Assembly (NCBI GenBank): GCA_032622095.1
Contig: CP136064.1
Coordinates: 113,262,004-113,326,003, forward strand
DNA length: 64,000 bases
Source: Siphonodentalium dalli
Taxonomy: Eukaryota; Mollusca; Scaphopoda; Gadilida; Siphonodentaliidae
Direction: 5' to 3'
Position 1 is the first letter of the stretch. The number at the start of each line of letters is the position of its first letter. The position numbers and the translations under genes are program-made. The notes beneath the pieces are model-generated. The model was not told where the DNA came from and ran no database searches. It saw only the letters and a program-made list of their open reading frames with translations. Positions 1-10,195 of this stretch are shown here, piece after piece.

Positions 1-298
1 CGACTTGAAATTTGCTATGTGAATGTATCTTGCCTCGGATACGAATTGTATCGGGTCGCCGAGCCCGTGCGACGCCAGTTTCGCGCATGCGCAGATCAGA
101 TATCGGAAACGGGTGGAGCTATCGACTTGAAATTTGGTATGTGAATGTATTTTGCCCCGGATACGAATTTTATCGGGTCGCCGAGCCCGTGCGGCGCCAG
201 CTTCGCGTATGCGCAGACCAGATCTCGGAAACGGGTAGAGCTATCGACTTGAAATTTGGTTTTTGAATAGCCCGGACAACGTCGGGTTCATCGGCTAG
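1..298 (+). mobile_element. Helitron-like non-autonomous element, 3' part
   Basis: The window opens inside this element. It contains two tandem units of about 122 bp (from 1 and from 123), each running from 'CGACTTGAAATTTG' to 'GGAAACGGGT..AGCTAT'. The 3' end has the Helitron signature: a hairpin CCCGGAC-AAC-GTCGGG at 271-286, a 12-base gap ending CTAG at 295-298, then T. Helitrons end in CTRR preceded by a short hairpin and insert between A and T. No Rep/helicase protein is visible, so it would move in trans. The ORFs across the units are by-products of the repeats. Confidence 0.7.
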
Positions 299-724
299 TC
301 TCATATATATTTTGAAGACCTCTGTTTGTCTGTATGTCATTGATACAAATCTACGATTCTCGAGACCGATCGGGACGAAACTTGGTACGTGTGTGTAGTT
401 TGACCAGGCGGTCGTCAACGTCGTATTGGCGAGCCCGTGCTGCGTCCGCTTCGCGCAAGTGCAGACGAGATATCGGAAACGGGTGAAGCTATCGACTTTA
501 AATTTGCTATGTGAATGTATCTTGCCCCGGATACGAATTTTATCGGGTCGCCGAGCCCGTGCGACGCCAGCTTCGCGCATGCGCAGACCAGATCTCGGAA
601 ACGGGTAGAGCTATCGACTTGAAATTTGGTTTTTGAATAGCCCGGACAACGTCGGGCTGGGTAGAGCTATCGACTTGAAATTTGGTTTTTGAATAGCCCG
701 GACAACGTCGGGCTCATCGGCTAG
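299..724 (+). mobile_element. Helitron-like element, tandem to the previous one
   Basis: The element starts TCTCATATATATTTTGAAG exactly after the CTAG of its neighbour, so the two copies sit head to tail with no spacer. It ends with the same hairpin and CTAG at 721-724. Internally it has one diverged 122-bp unit (about 491-612). The terminal segment is duplicated: 'GACTTGAAATTTGGTTTTTG' plus the hairpin occurs at about 618-655 and again at 672-712, only the second followed by CTAG. The 5' end matches those of the elements at 9344 and 25964, so these form one family. Confidence 0.75.
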
Positions 725-839
725 TCTAGTATATATAATGTTAATATGAGAAAAGTAGAGCATATGGATTTAATTTTGCTCTTGCTTTTGAAATACTTTA
801 CCAGAATATGTATAATTTGGCACATTCCCATAGTTTCTT

Positions 840-2450
840 TCTTTAAGTTGACAATAAACGCTCTTTATTTGTAATTATTAGTGCCTCTTTAAGTCATCTG
901 AGGTCAATATCAACTATCCCATGACACTCCCTATGTCTCTGTGTGCACAAATTATCCCACATATCTTTTGAGCTGATAACAAGCGCTCTTCATTGATCAT
1001 CTATAAATGCAAAAATAAATATCAGAAAATGTTCGACTTATAGTTAGTTTGAAATATACCAGGTATGAAATTCCCAACTGTTAAAAAAATTGGGGTGTGG
1101 TATCTAGTGGATAAACCCCACCCCTATCACAAGTTCACCACATTGTTTAGTTATAAAAGGGTTTATTCCAATGGAGTATTTAGTACTATTTACTGAAAAT
1201 GAACAAGTCATTCACATTATTTACCTTAAAATTCAGTCTAGTTTGGACACCAGTGAAACATATCCATGTATGTACAAAACTACAATTTTGCTATTTAAAT
1301 TTACTATTATATTCCCAATATTGAGCCAATATGGTCATTTATAATTAACCCTTCCATGATTGGGGCTTCTTGAAATTTTGTGAAAACCCCTGTGCCAATG
1401 CATTCTCTTACATATATAAAGATCCTGTGCCAGTGCGTTCTCTTATATATCCCATAGGGATCCTCACATATATGAGAGCATACATTGACCTAATAATATT
1501 TACCTCAACCTTGTAAACCAGTGCTTTCTCCCTATGGGAGACACATATATAAGAAAATGCACTGGAACATGATCTTTAATGCTGCAAACGGGTTAATATA
1601 ATTTATCTTGGCAAAATATGGACAAAAATGATTATAAGTCTTCAACAAGGATGCCTTCTGATATTCTCTGTGTCAAGATTGGCTGGTACCGGTGTACACG
1701 TACCACGTCATCTGCCCCTGATTATCTTTCCCAACTCTGGATATCTTCCCACCATGGAAAAAAAATTCACATACACAAATATTTTATATATATTTTGGCT
1801 AGAGGAGTTGATGAAAATTGGTACACATGGGCAAATTGAGTGTCATAGGATAAGTGGAATTGACCTCAGACAACTTAAAGGGGCACCAATAAATAATTTT
1901 AATTAAATAATTAATGACAAACCCAAACTAGTTGGACCCTGGTCACTTGAAATTGGTACGGTATGTAGGGATAAATTGACCCACGAGTACCATTGGATAG
2001 GTGCCATTGACCATAAAGGCAAACTTTAAAATTATATTATCATATGTGATGAACAATAAAGAGCGTTCGTTATCAGCTTTGACGATATGTAGGAAAATTG
2101 GTACACAGGGGTCACCTGACCATGGGCTAGGCGCTTTGACCTCAGGTGACTTAAAGGGGAACTAATAAATTATCTTAACATATATATATGATCAATGAAG
2201 AGCATTTATTATCAGCTCAGAAAATATGTGGGTAATTTGACATGGGGAGTGTCATGGGATAAGTGCCATTAACATCAGATGACTTAAACACGCGCAAATA
2301 CTTTATAGCAATAAAGAGCATCTGTTATCACCTTATAAGATAGAGGTAATTTTGTTTATTGTCAAGCAATGGGTGATGTTTACCTCATGTGATAATTAAT
2401 TGAAATGACTTGAAGGGGCCCTAATAAATTACTCATTCTTTACCCGGTGC
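840..2450. repeat. Fold-back repeat with AATAAAGAGCGTT motifs
   Basis: About 150-bp units occur in one orientation at 845-1020 and in the opposite orientation at about 1840-2440. Shared pieces are 'GACCTCAG..GACTTAAAGGGG', 'CTAATAAATTA', 'AATAAAGAGCGTT' and 'TTATCAGCT'. The motif lies at 2055, 2194 (variant) and 2310 on + and at 857 and 981 on -. The arrangement is that of a fold-back element with repeated arms. No protein is encoded. The segments between the arms (1021-1344 and 1597-1840) show nothing recognisable. Confidence 0.6.
1345..1596. mobile_element. TTAA-flanked MITE, copy 1
   Basis: A 252-bp inverted-repeat element bounded by TTAA (1345-1348 and 1593-1596) with ends CCCTTCCATGATTGGGG and ..ACGGG. 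Subterminal inverted sequence includes 'CCTGTGCCAATGCATTCTCTT' on the left and 'AAGAAAATGCACTGG' on the right. A sister copy lies at 48060-48294. A TTAA target is typical of piggyBac and Kolobok transposons; which one is not settled from the ends alone. No coding sequence. Confidence 0.7.
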
Positions 2451-3995
2451 AACGCTTAAATCATTTTATCTGATGCATATATAGTTGGAATATATCTACT
2501 CCTTGTGTATTTATTTGTCTAATTAATCCTTGCTACATGATATAAGCAAACAATTACCAGGTTCAAGTTAGTAGAGCCTGAACAGCGAAATGCTTCAAAT
2601 TAAAGTACAGAAGAAATTGTAAATTTGTTTCCCAAAATTGTTTTACTTTTACTGTAGTAATTATAGTATAAAACATATCTGGTTACTGGTTACTGTGTTG
2701 GGACTCTCAATATACATGTTTAAACCTTCTCTTTTATATTATGTAATATGTATGCTTCGTGTAGGTCCCAAAGATTATGCTGGATTGATTTTATGGGGTG
2801 GCAGTCAAAGAAGAAATTATTCATTATGGATATCTACTACATCATATCATATAACATGTAGTACATGATTTATTCAACAATTGAAGAATTTGGTCAGTCT
2901 GATGTTTCATTTTGACAGTCCATGGTCATTCTCAACAGTGGAACTCGTATTTGTTGAAGCTGAGTGAATGGTGTTGCATCTTTTCCAATGATGAAATAGA
3001 ACTGAAAATCACTGGAATTATTCATCAGGCAGTAGTGGTAGTACTAGTAACTGTAAATAAACTATTGAGTCTTTTTGGCACTTGTACACCCATAATTCCA
3101 TTGAAATTGAATATGTACTCCAGCTTGACTTAAGACCAATGCAGTCCAAATCTTATTTATAATAGTATTGTCAAATTCCACTGTTGTAGTTGGTACATTT
3201 TCATTCTGTTGGCGTTGCTATACACACCGTTGTCAGTGTTGAGACTTGAGTGTTGTTGTTGTTGTTGTTGTGTTCCAGTAGTCACTTACATTTGAAAACA
3301 TTAGTAGATCACTTGTGAACACTGGTTTTCTTCTTGTGAGAATGTTCGCTGATGTATAATCATAATAATCAGTCTGTGTCGGAGGTTTCACAGTGTTTAA
3401 TCCCTAAGGTTATTCAATTTCTCTCGTTGAGACCCGAGTGTTGCCGCTAACAAAATTCAATCAAAAATGTCAACAACAATGTGAATGTCAACATCACGAT
3501 TCACGGTGACGGTCATCGTCACTCACTCACTATCACTCGAACTTCGATTCAAATCCAGTTCATCAGCCAATAGTCGTTGAATTCATATGGAAGGATGTAA
3601 CTTTCCCACTCAATACCACATTCAATTTCGGTAAACTCTGATAATCGTAATCAAATACGTGTTCTAATCAATTAAGTTTGAATTCAGCAAGATGAAAAAC
3701 TTTGTTTGCTTAATTTTACGAAAGTACGAAAAATTGCACATAGCGCATGCGCGAAATATAAATTTTACTTCCGTCACGAAAGGTCATTTGGGGTTCAACA
3801 GTCATGTCAAGGTCAACAACCGAACCTGCCTTAGCCGGCCGGTAACAACTGCATACCTACACTTTTAGTGTGTTCCCGTAAACAAACGTGTGCGCATGAG
3901 TACAAAATAACTCGACAAAGGGAAGTAATTCTATACCAAACCAACTGTAATCGATTCCCATGGGGGATAACTGAAAAAATAAGGACATATCCACT
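2451..3995. other. No gene recognised
   Basis: AT-rich non-coding sequence. ORFs are below 80 codons and show no protein-like composition or recognisable motif. A (GTT)n run lies at about 3251-3272. No tRNA or transposon ends were identified. Confidence 0.5.
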
Positions 3996-4652
3996 TTAAA
4001 TCTGTTTTTGTAGCATGGTAGTGTACGGCAGTATGGTGGGAATTGTATGCAGTTACCAACATACTGTCGTACTTAACATGCTGCAAAAACATATTTTAAA
4101 TGACAAATGTCACCATAGTGGCAACTACCCCTATGTGCGCTTTGTGAACATTTTGACAGACAGAGGCTTCGCGCACATGTCGACCATTTAAACAGTTTGA
4201 TATTTCTTTTTAATATTTTTTTTTATAGATTGAGCTCCTTTATAAAAGTTACACTAGACTTTCCATCCTTTTTAAGCGTTTTTCGTTCTTGTTAATTATT
4301 ACTACATGTGGCTCTCAGATAGTCGACACTCTAAAATAAAAGACGGTCGCAACTGAAAAACGTAACTAAAACAAATGTGAGTAAGCCATGGGAATGAAAT
4401 TATTCAACGCACAGCATAATGGAATGTACCTTAAGTGTACTTTTTGTGACAAATGTGATATTTTAACCCTTTGTATGCGAGATCAAATTAATATCTCGAG
4501 AATAGTGTCAGGGTACATTGACATACTGGATAGTTCGCCTGGTAATCTGAGTTTTACGGAGTTAGATGGTCGATTATATATAATTTGCATTTTGCCCTGA
4601 GAATTTCAGATGGAAACTTTAAATAATAACACCGATTTTCTTTAAAAAAATT
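3996..4652 (+). repeat. Direct repeat, left copy (650 bp)
   Basis: Begins TTAAATCTGTTTTTGTAGC and is closely matched by 6344-6983, 2.35 kb downstream in the same orientation. Near its start it carries an imperfect hairpin: GTACGGCAGTATG pairs with CATACTGTCGTAC about 25 bases later. It contains a 70-codon ORF (4388-4600) starting MGMKLFNAQ, which is also open in the other copy. The right copy lacks about 30 bases around 4230-4260. The pair could be LTR-like ends or two copies of another element. The sequence between them is non-LTR-type, which argues against simple LTRs. Confidence 0.65.
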
Positions 4653-4689
4653 ACCAGTCGAAACAGGAATCGTACCTTACTCAATTTAA

Positions 4690-5640
4690 AATTACCGATA
4701 TATTCTCGTTGGATCAATACTACAACGAAAAAGTAAAAGCAATTCTGCGTGCATCCGGGGTCATTACCATATCAAAATTTCAAGGGCACCTGAGGCCTTT
4801 CTGGGACGATGAACTTCGTTCCCTGCATAAAGTGATGGACAACTTATTTCCTTCCTATGTGAACTATAAAGATGCAAAACGTAACTTCTGTTCTGTTTAC
4901 CGTAGAAAATCCTTTTGCTCTATAATCATTCCGAGCCTGACAATCTAGCCGAACTTGACCTAGCAACGTTCTACCACTAACTGAAAAATAATAGAAAAAG
5001 TCACAACCCTTCTCTCCCATTCTTCAAACATAACGGCACCATTCCCAGAGGTAGCACGGAGATAGTCAGCGCATGGGCGGGGTATTATAAGTTAATCTTC
5101 ACTGAGTCAAATGATCCATAAAATGATGTAGACAACTATAACTTTGTAAATAATTTCATCACTAATACTACCATTCACTCGCCTTCAAGCTCACGTGATG
5201 TACTTATTACACACCCTGTAACCGCAGATGAACTCAGTAACTTACTCAAAAGACTAGATAGGGACTAAGCACGTGGTTACGACTCATTTTCTATGAGCAC
5301 GTGATTTACGGTGGTGAAGCGTTGCTCAGTTGCCTGGCATATTTATTTTCACACGTTTGAATACTCACATGCATGCACCTCTTGCAGCGAAACGGGGCGT
5401 CATGATGTCACTTTACAAGGGAGGACGAAAACATAAAGACAGCTTTGATAGCTACCGAGAAATTACCACATTACCTGCCATTTAACAGTTATTTTAGAGA
5501 GTGATATCACTTCGATTGGAAACCTACATGCCGTCTTCGATCGCCGTCAATCCGCTAACCAGTTGCACCATGACATCCTGTTTTGTGCAAGGATGTATCA
5601 GTTATGCCAGGGAACACCACAATAAGCTTTACTCGTGCCT
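4690..5640 (+). pseudogene. Non-LTR retrotransposon ORF2 fragment (CR1/L2-type RT), degenerate
   Basis: Conceptual translation in shifting frames gives a recognisable endonuclease-to-RT stretch. 'HLRPFWDDELRSLHK' and 'YKDAKRNF' (about 4784-4890) match the linker after the endonuclease. 'WAGYYKLIFTESNDP' follows (about 5072-5116). Next come 'ADELSNLLKRLDR' with 'ARGYDSFS' (the KxGKAxGxD motif), 'EHVIYGGEALLSCLAYLF' (about 5296-5350) and 'LYKGGRKHKDSFDSYREI' (about 5410-5463). These are the first palm and finger blocks of a CR1/L2/Jockey-type reverse transcriptase. In-frame stops and several frameshifts make it a dead copy. The catalytic FADD block is not found downstream. Confidence 0.8.
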
Positions 5641-6343
5641 CGTGACATCACATATACCGTAAATTCGTTCCGGTATGGTATCAATATGCCCGTGCAGAAA
5701 AGGTGCAGACATCAAGTTTAAATTTTATAAAAATCCTGTCATATTTGTCAGATGTGTTATCGAACTTCGTCCATAGTAGCTCTGAATGGACTCATCAAAA
5801 TGTCAAACAAAAAACATATTCACACCCAACTCCGTTTCAGTCGCCTGCACTTCTGTAATTACATCGGCTATTAGCAACGCTCCAGATGAACCTGATATGA
5901 TATATATTCCCACATACCTTCACCCGTTCGATTTGGATGTATACATGTATAGGCACTTGAACTCGCCGACATGTTGAGATATATGTCTTATTATTGGGTG
6001 GAATGTTTCTAGTATTCATTCTAGACGTTTTATAGAGCAACGTTTGTTACCATATTGCAACAACGAACAATCCACAATCTTTTCTCAATTCAAACATAAA
6101 TATCTCTTCGACTACTTCCTCTTTTTTCGCAGTATCTATATTCCTACGCTTTTAGTTTGACCTTCTTGTCGGAACAGACTATTACGGTTGTACGGTTATA
6201 TATAAAACTATCATGTAAATAATGCCGTCTTCCACTTCAATTTGTATTTTCACAGAAAATATCTTATATTTACGTACATTGTGTTAATGTTGCATTTTCC
6301 TGCCGCTCTTATGGTTCTATGCATACATGATATTTAGCAATTA

Positions 6344-6983
6344 TTAAATCTGTTTTTGTAGCATGGTAGTGTACGGCAGTATGGTGGGAATTGTATGCAG
6401 TTACCAACATACTGCCGTACTCAACATGCTGCAAAACAGATTGTAAATGACAAATGTCACAATAGTGGCAACGACCCCTATGTGCGCTTTGTGAACATTT
6501 TGACAGACAGAGCCTTCGTGCACATGTCGATCATTTAAACAGTTTGATTTTTTTTTTAAACTATTTTTTTTTTTACTTTCCATCCTTTTTAAGCGTTTTT
6601 CGTTCTTGTTAATATTATTACTATACATGTGACTCTCATATAGTCGACACTCTAAAAAAAAAACCGTCGCAACTAACGTTACTGAAAAACGTAACTAAAA
6701 AAACGTCAGTAAGCCATGGGAATGAAATTATTCAACGCACAGAATAATGGAATGTACCTTAAATGTACTTTTGGTGACAAATGTGATATTTTAACGCTTT
6801 GTGTGCGAGATCAAATTAATATTTCGAGAATAGTGTCAGGATACATTGACATACTGGATAATTTGCCTGGTAATCTGAGTTTAACGGAGTTAGATGGTCG
6901 ATCATGTATAAGTTGCATTTTGCCCTGAGAATTTCAGATGGAAACTTTAAATAACAACACCGATTTTTTCTTTTTTTTAAATT
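6344..6983 (+). repeat. Direct repeat, right copy (640 bp)
   Basis: Same order as 3996-4652: opening TTAAATCTGTTTTTGTAGC, the hairpin GTACGGCAGTATG/CATACTGCCGTAC, then the 70-codon ORF (6716-6928), then 'GAGAATTTCAGATGG'. The ORF differs from its partner at roughly nine amino acids and about four silent sites. That pattern looks neutral rather than selected, so I do not call it a gene. Confidence 0.65.
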
Positions 6984-8548
6984 TGCCAGCAAATGATATG
7001 AACAATATAAATCACAGGAGGCGAGGTGACCCCCTCGTCAATTTTCTTGAGGCTGGACTATACCTATTTGATAATCCGGATGTTGCCGACTCATAACAGG
7101 ACGTAAAATAAAATTATTTTGACTTTTCCAATGGTGCCCACCGACAAGTTTGCATTTTAGATTACACCACACCATTTCCTATTCAAATAGAACTCATAAT
7201 ACATTAGCACAAAACGGCAAACCGTCCGTTGAGCCGATGGTCACTCTATCATACCAACATTCATTTGTCTCTAGATTAGATACATTCATGACGTCATGTC
7301 ACGTCACGTCATCGATTCAGTAAAATTGTCTGTTTTCAACATCCACATCATTAAATTTGCACACTGTATGCCCACATGTTTGGCATCATTGGAACCTTCA
7401 GCCAATATCCCATTATATGATAATACTCGAACGGCGTCCAAAAATGTAACCCTCACCCAATGTAGCTATTGTGACTGGAACATTGCTTGAGCATATACCG
7501 ACCGCACGATTAAGATATATCTACTTCATTACACTAAGTCTACCTAAAATAGCCGAAAACGTCAGAAAATTATGTACACATGCGATTTTCGTGAGGAAGA
7601 ATCGAAATATACAAATTTATTCGTTCAAAAGAGCAGCGGCCAATCGGAAGAAATTGGTAACGTAACCGGTTTGGTCTCAATATGCACGGACTGCTTGCGC
7701 AAGAATATATACAAAATCCGCTAAAATCCGCTTTAGGGAAAATTCCTAATTAAACATGGCGGCTAAAATGGCAGTTTGTATCGGGAAAAGCTAAATTTCT
7801 GCGATATGTGCCAAATTAATGCCAAATTCGTAATAAATTGAAATATAAAGAAGCAATCCTTAGTCGTAAACCACATCTGCAGAATGTCCGTTCCAAAATG
7901 CATGTGGCAACCAAAATGGCCAAAGTCGAATGAAATTTACACTTTGTGCAAAATTTAATAGCTAGTCATATAAGAGTGAACAAACGCTCAAATTATGCGA
8001 GGAAGAATGATTGCAGAGTATACGAGAAACTTTTGATCAGAGATGCACAAATTATCTCTAATGTATCGCGAGAGAGCAACCGAAAGCATGGTTTAATACA
8101 ACGGTTGATTTCTGGACGCCCAGAAACTGAAAAATAACGCAGTTTTATATGTACTGTTTATCTTACATCGTGTGACATATGTGTAATTAGACACCTAAAT
8201 GGGATTTAATGGGGATTTATTGATTCTGTGAAATTTTCTAGATGCAGCAATATGTGTACTCAGAGCTGTATGACGAATGTGACCAAACAGCTTTTATTTT
8301 GGTGTCTACAACATCAAACCTTTCTTCAGAACAGTATGATAGGTATTCATAGAGTACTGGGCACAGGGGCCTGTAACGCGCTCCGCTGTCCGCCCCCCTT
8401 TTGCACTGCCCATATACGCCGACCCTATATACGCGCCTTCTTCGCGTTAATGGAACATTATATAGACAAGGGGCACTGTAGAAATTCAACGTTTCACCAT
8501 CGCTCGGGAGTCGCACAAATTTAGCCCATTCACACCAGTAATGATAAC
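6984..8548. other. No gene recognised
   Basis: Mixed-composition DNA with ORFs up to 98 codons (8228-8524), none with recognisable domains. The segment between the RT debris and the right direct repeat (5641-6343) is likewise blank. Confidence 0.45.
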
Positions 8549-8640
8549 GATATATACACGGATGGATCGGCAAAGAATTCATCTTTCGATAAATACCACA
8601 AACTCCCATCAGAAACATTCATACACGTTGCATTTAATAA
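8549..8640 (+). pseudogene. Possible RNase H-like relic of a retrotransposon
   Basis: One frame reads DIYTDGSAKNSS and then YHKLPSETFIHVA. 'IYTDGS' is the first active-site block of RNase H domains in retrotransposons, and 'LPSE' followed by a hydrophobic stretch resembles the segment before the second block. The glycine-rich strand expected between them is missing, as are later catalytic residues. The match is short and may be chance. Confidence 0.25.
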
Positions 8641-8932
8641 AATTTTAACCACCGAATATTGTCTCCGGAGAGCGTATTTTTCAGGATTGATCTGGCTCAG
8701 TAGCAATGGGCGACATGTGTCTCTAAATTCACCACCCATACAGTTTACTATCATTAAAAATCGGTCAAACGATCAACTAAATATCTGGAACTTAGTGATT
8801 TCTTGTCGGCTAATAATTTATTTACTCATACAAATCAACACATTGTCAGTAAACAATTTCTATAGAGGAGAAATCTGTCGATAATTCCAACTTAAAAAAA
8901 AAAAAATGTCAAGTCACACAGTTCCTAATTTT

Positions 8933-9028
8933 AATATTCATTGTGACCTGACCTTTCCATGACTGACATAGTAGAAACAGCCAATCACCGCTCAGTGTTA
9001 GAATCGAGGTCAGGTCATAATGAATATT
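8933..9028. repeat. Small fold-back (22-bp arms)
   Basis: AATATTCATTGTGACCTGAC.. at 8933-8954 is the reverse complement, with one mismatch, of 9007-9028. The loop is 52 nt. It has the size and form of a short MITE or of an inverted-repeat relic. No clear target duplication was seen. Confidence 0.6.
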
Positions 9029-9065
9029 GCTAGGCAAATATCCCCCATCGAAGAAATACAAATAT

Positions 9066-10195
9066 GACTGATATTATGGCAGTTTTAACAATCTAACCTA
9101 CGTCATGCAGCATTTTTATAGTGAAAATAATATTAGTTGTTGTTCGAGTGGATCTGGCTGGAAAATTACCATAGTTCTTACTTACAGGGGTAATAACGGT
9201 TGCTATGGACATACCCGAAATCGAAAGATGCCGAGCTGACTGATATTATGGTAGTTTTGACAAACTAATATAAACTACGTCATTACCTTTTTATGGTGAA
9301 ACAATTGTAATAGTTAGTGTTAGTGTGGGTTCGACTTTAAAAATCTATCATATATTTTGGAAGATCTGTGTGTCTGTCTGTCTGTGTGTTCGCGATGGAC
9401 TCGAAAACGGCCGAGACGATTTCGATGAAACTTGGTATGTGGGAGTACTTTCCGCCGTGGAGAGGCATGGGCCTATTAATTTGCCCGTGCGACGTGACCT
9501 TGACCTTGAAATCGGGTCATTTCAAGGTCGAACGCCCGAGTATCACGGGATTTCGATGAAAATTAGTGTATGGGGATACTTTCGTATGGGGAGTGTCTTA
9601 AGCCTATTCGTTTGCCCGTGCGACGTGACCTTGACCTTGAAATCGGGTCAATTCAAGGTCAAATTTTTATGGGATTTCGACGAAATTTGATACGTGGGGT
9701 TACTTTTGTCCACTGAGTTTTTGGACGGGTCGAGTCGTGACCCCGACCTGACCTTGACCTTCAAAATGATCAATTCGAGGTCAAATCTGGTAAAACCGGA
9801 TGGATTTCGACGGGTACTTTTGTCGGGTACTTTTGTCCGGGCAGTGTTTTGGAGGGGTCAAATCGTGACCCCACCTAACCTTGACCTTCAAAATGGACAA
9901 TTCAAGGTCAAATCGCGCAATTCGCCGAAAAGCAGAGGGGAAACAGTCCGGACGAAGTCGGGTACACCTGCTAGTTACTATATATTTATGGTAACGGTTG
10001 CTAGGGACATACCAGACATCGAAAAATACACACATGACTGATATTATGGTAGTTTTAACAAACTAAACTACGTCATGTAACATTTTTATATTGAAAACAA
10101 TTACTATAATAATTGTTGTTAGTGTGAACATGGCAGTAAAGTTGCCGAATTCGTTACCTAACGGGGTGTAATGGTTGCTATGGACATACACACCT
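9066..10195 (+). repeat. Tandem repeat of about 170 bp, three units
   Basis: Units start 'GACTGATATTATGG' at 9066, 9238 and 10036. They share 'AGTTTTAACAA', 'CTACGTCAT', 'AACGGTTGCTATGGACATAC' and 'ATCGAAA'. The first step is 172 bp. The second is 798 bp, or 167 bp once the 631-bp element at 9344-9974 is removed. The array therefore existed before that insertion. Confidence 0.8.
9344..9974 (+). mobile_element. Helitron-like non-autonomous element (631 bp)
   Basis: Starts A|TCTATCATATATTTTGGA and ends with the hairpin GTCCGGACGAAGTCGGG.. followed by CTAG|T at 9971-9974. There is no target duplication. Internal segments of 80-130 bp repeat 'CGTGACCTTGACCTTGAAAT' and 'ATTTCGACG'. It sits inside one unit of the 170-bp tandem repeat. 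No Rep or helicase motifs; the ORFs across it are by-products. Confidence 0.8.

Noticed and set aside
3530-3560. B-box-like word CGATTCAAATCC
   Set aside because: No A-box or cloverleaf upstream.
4388-4600. Duplicated 70-codon ORF as a small gene (with 6716-6928)
   Set aside because: More replacement than silent differences between the copies and no recognisable domain; reported as part of the direct repeats only.
8238-8618. 126-codon minus-strand ORF
   Set aside because: It overlaps open frames on the other strand and contains no motif; the plus strand hints at an RNase H relic instead.
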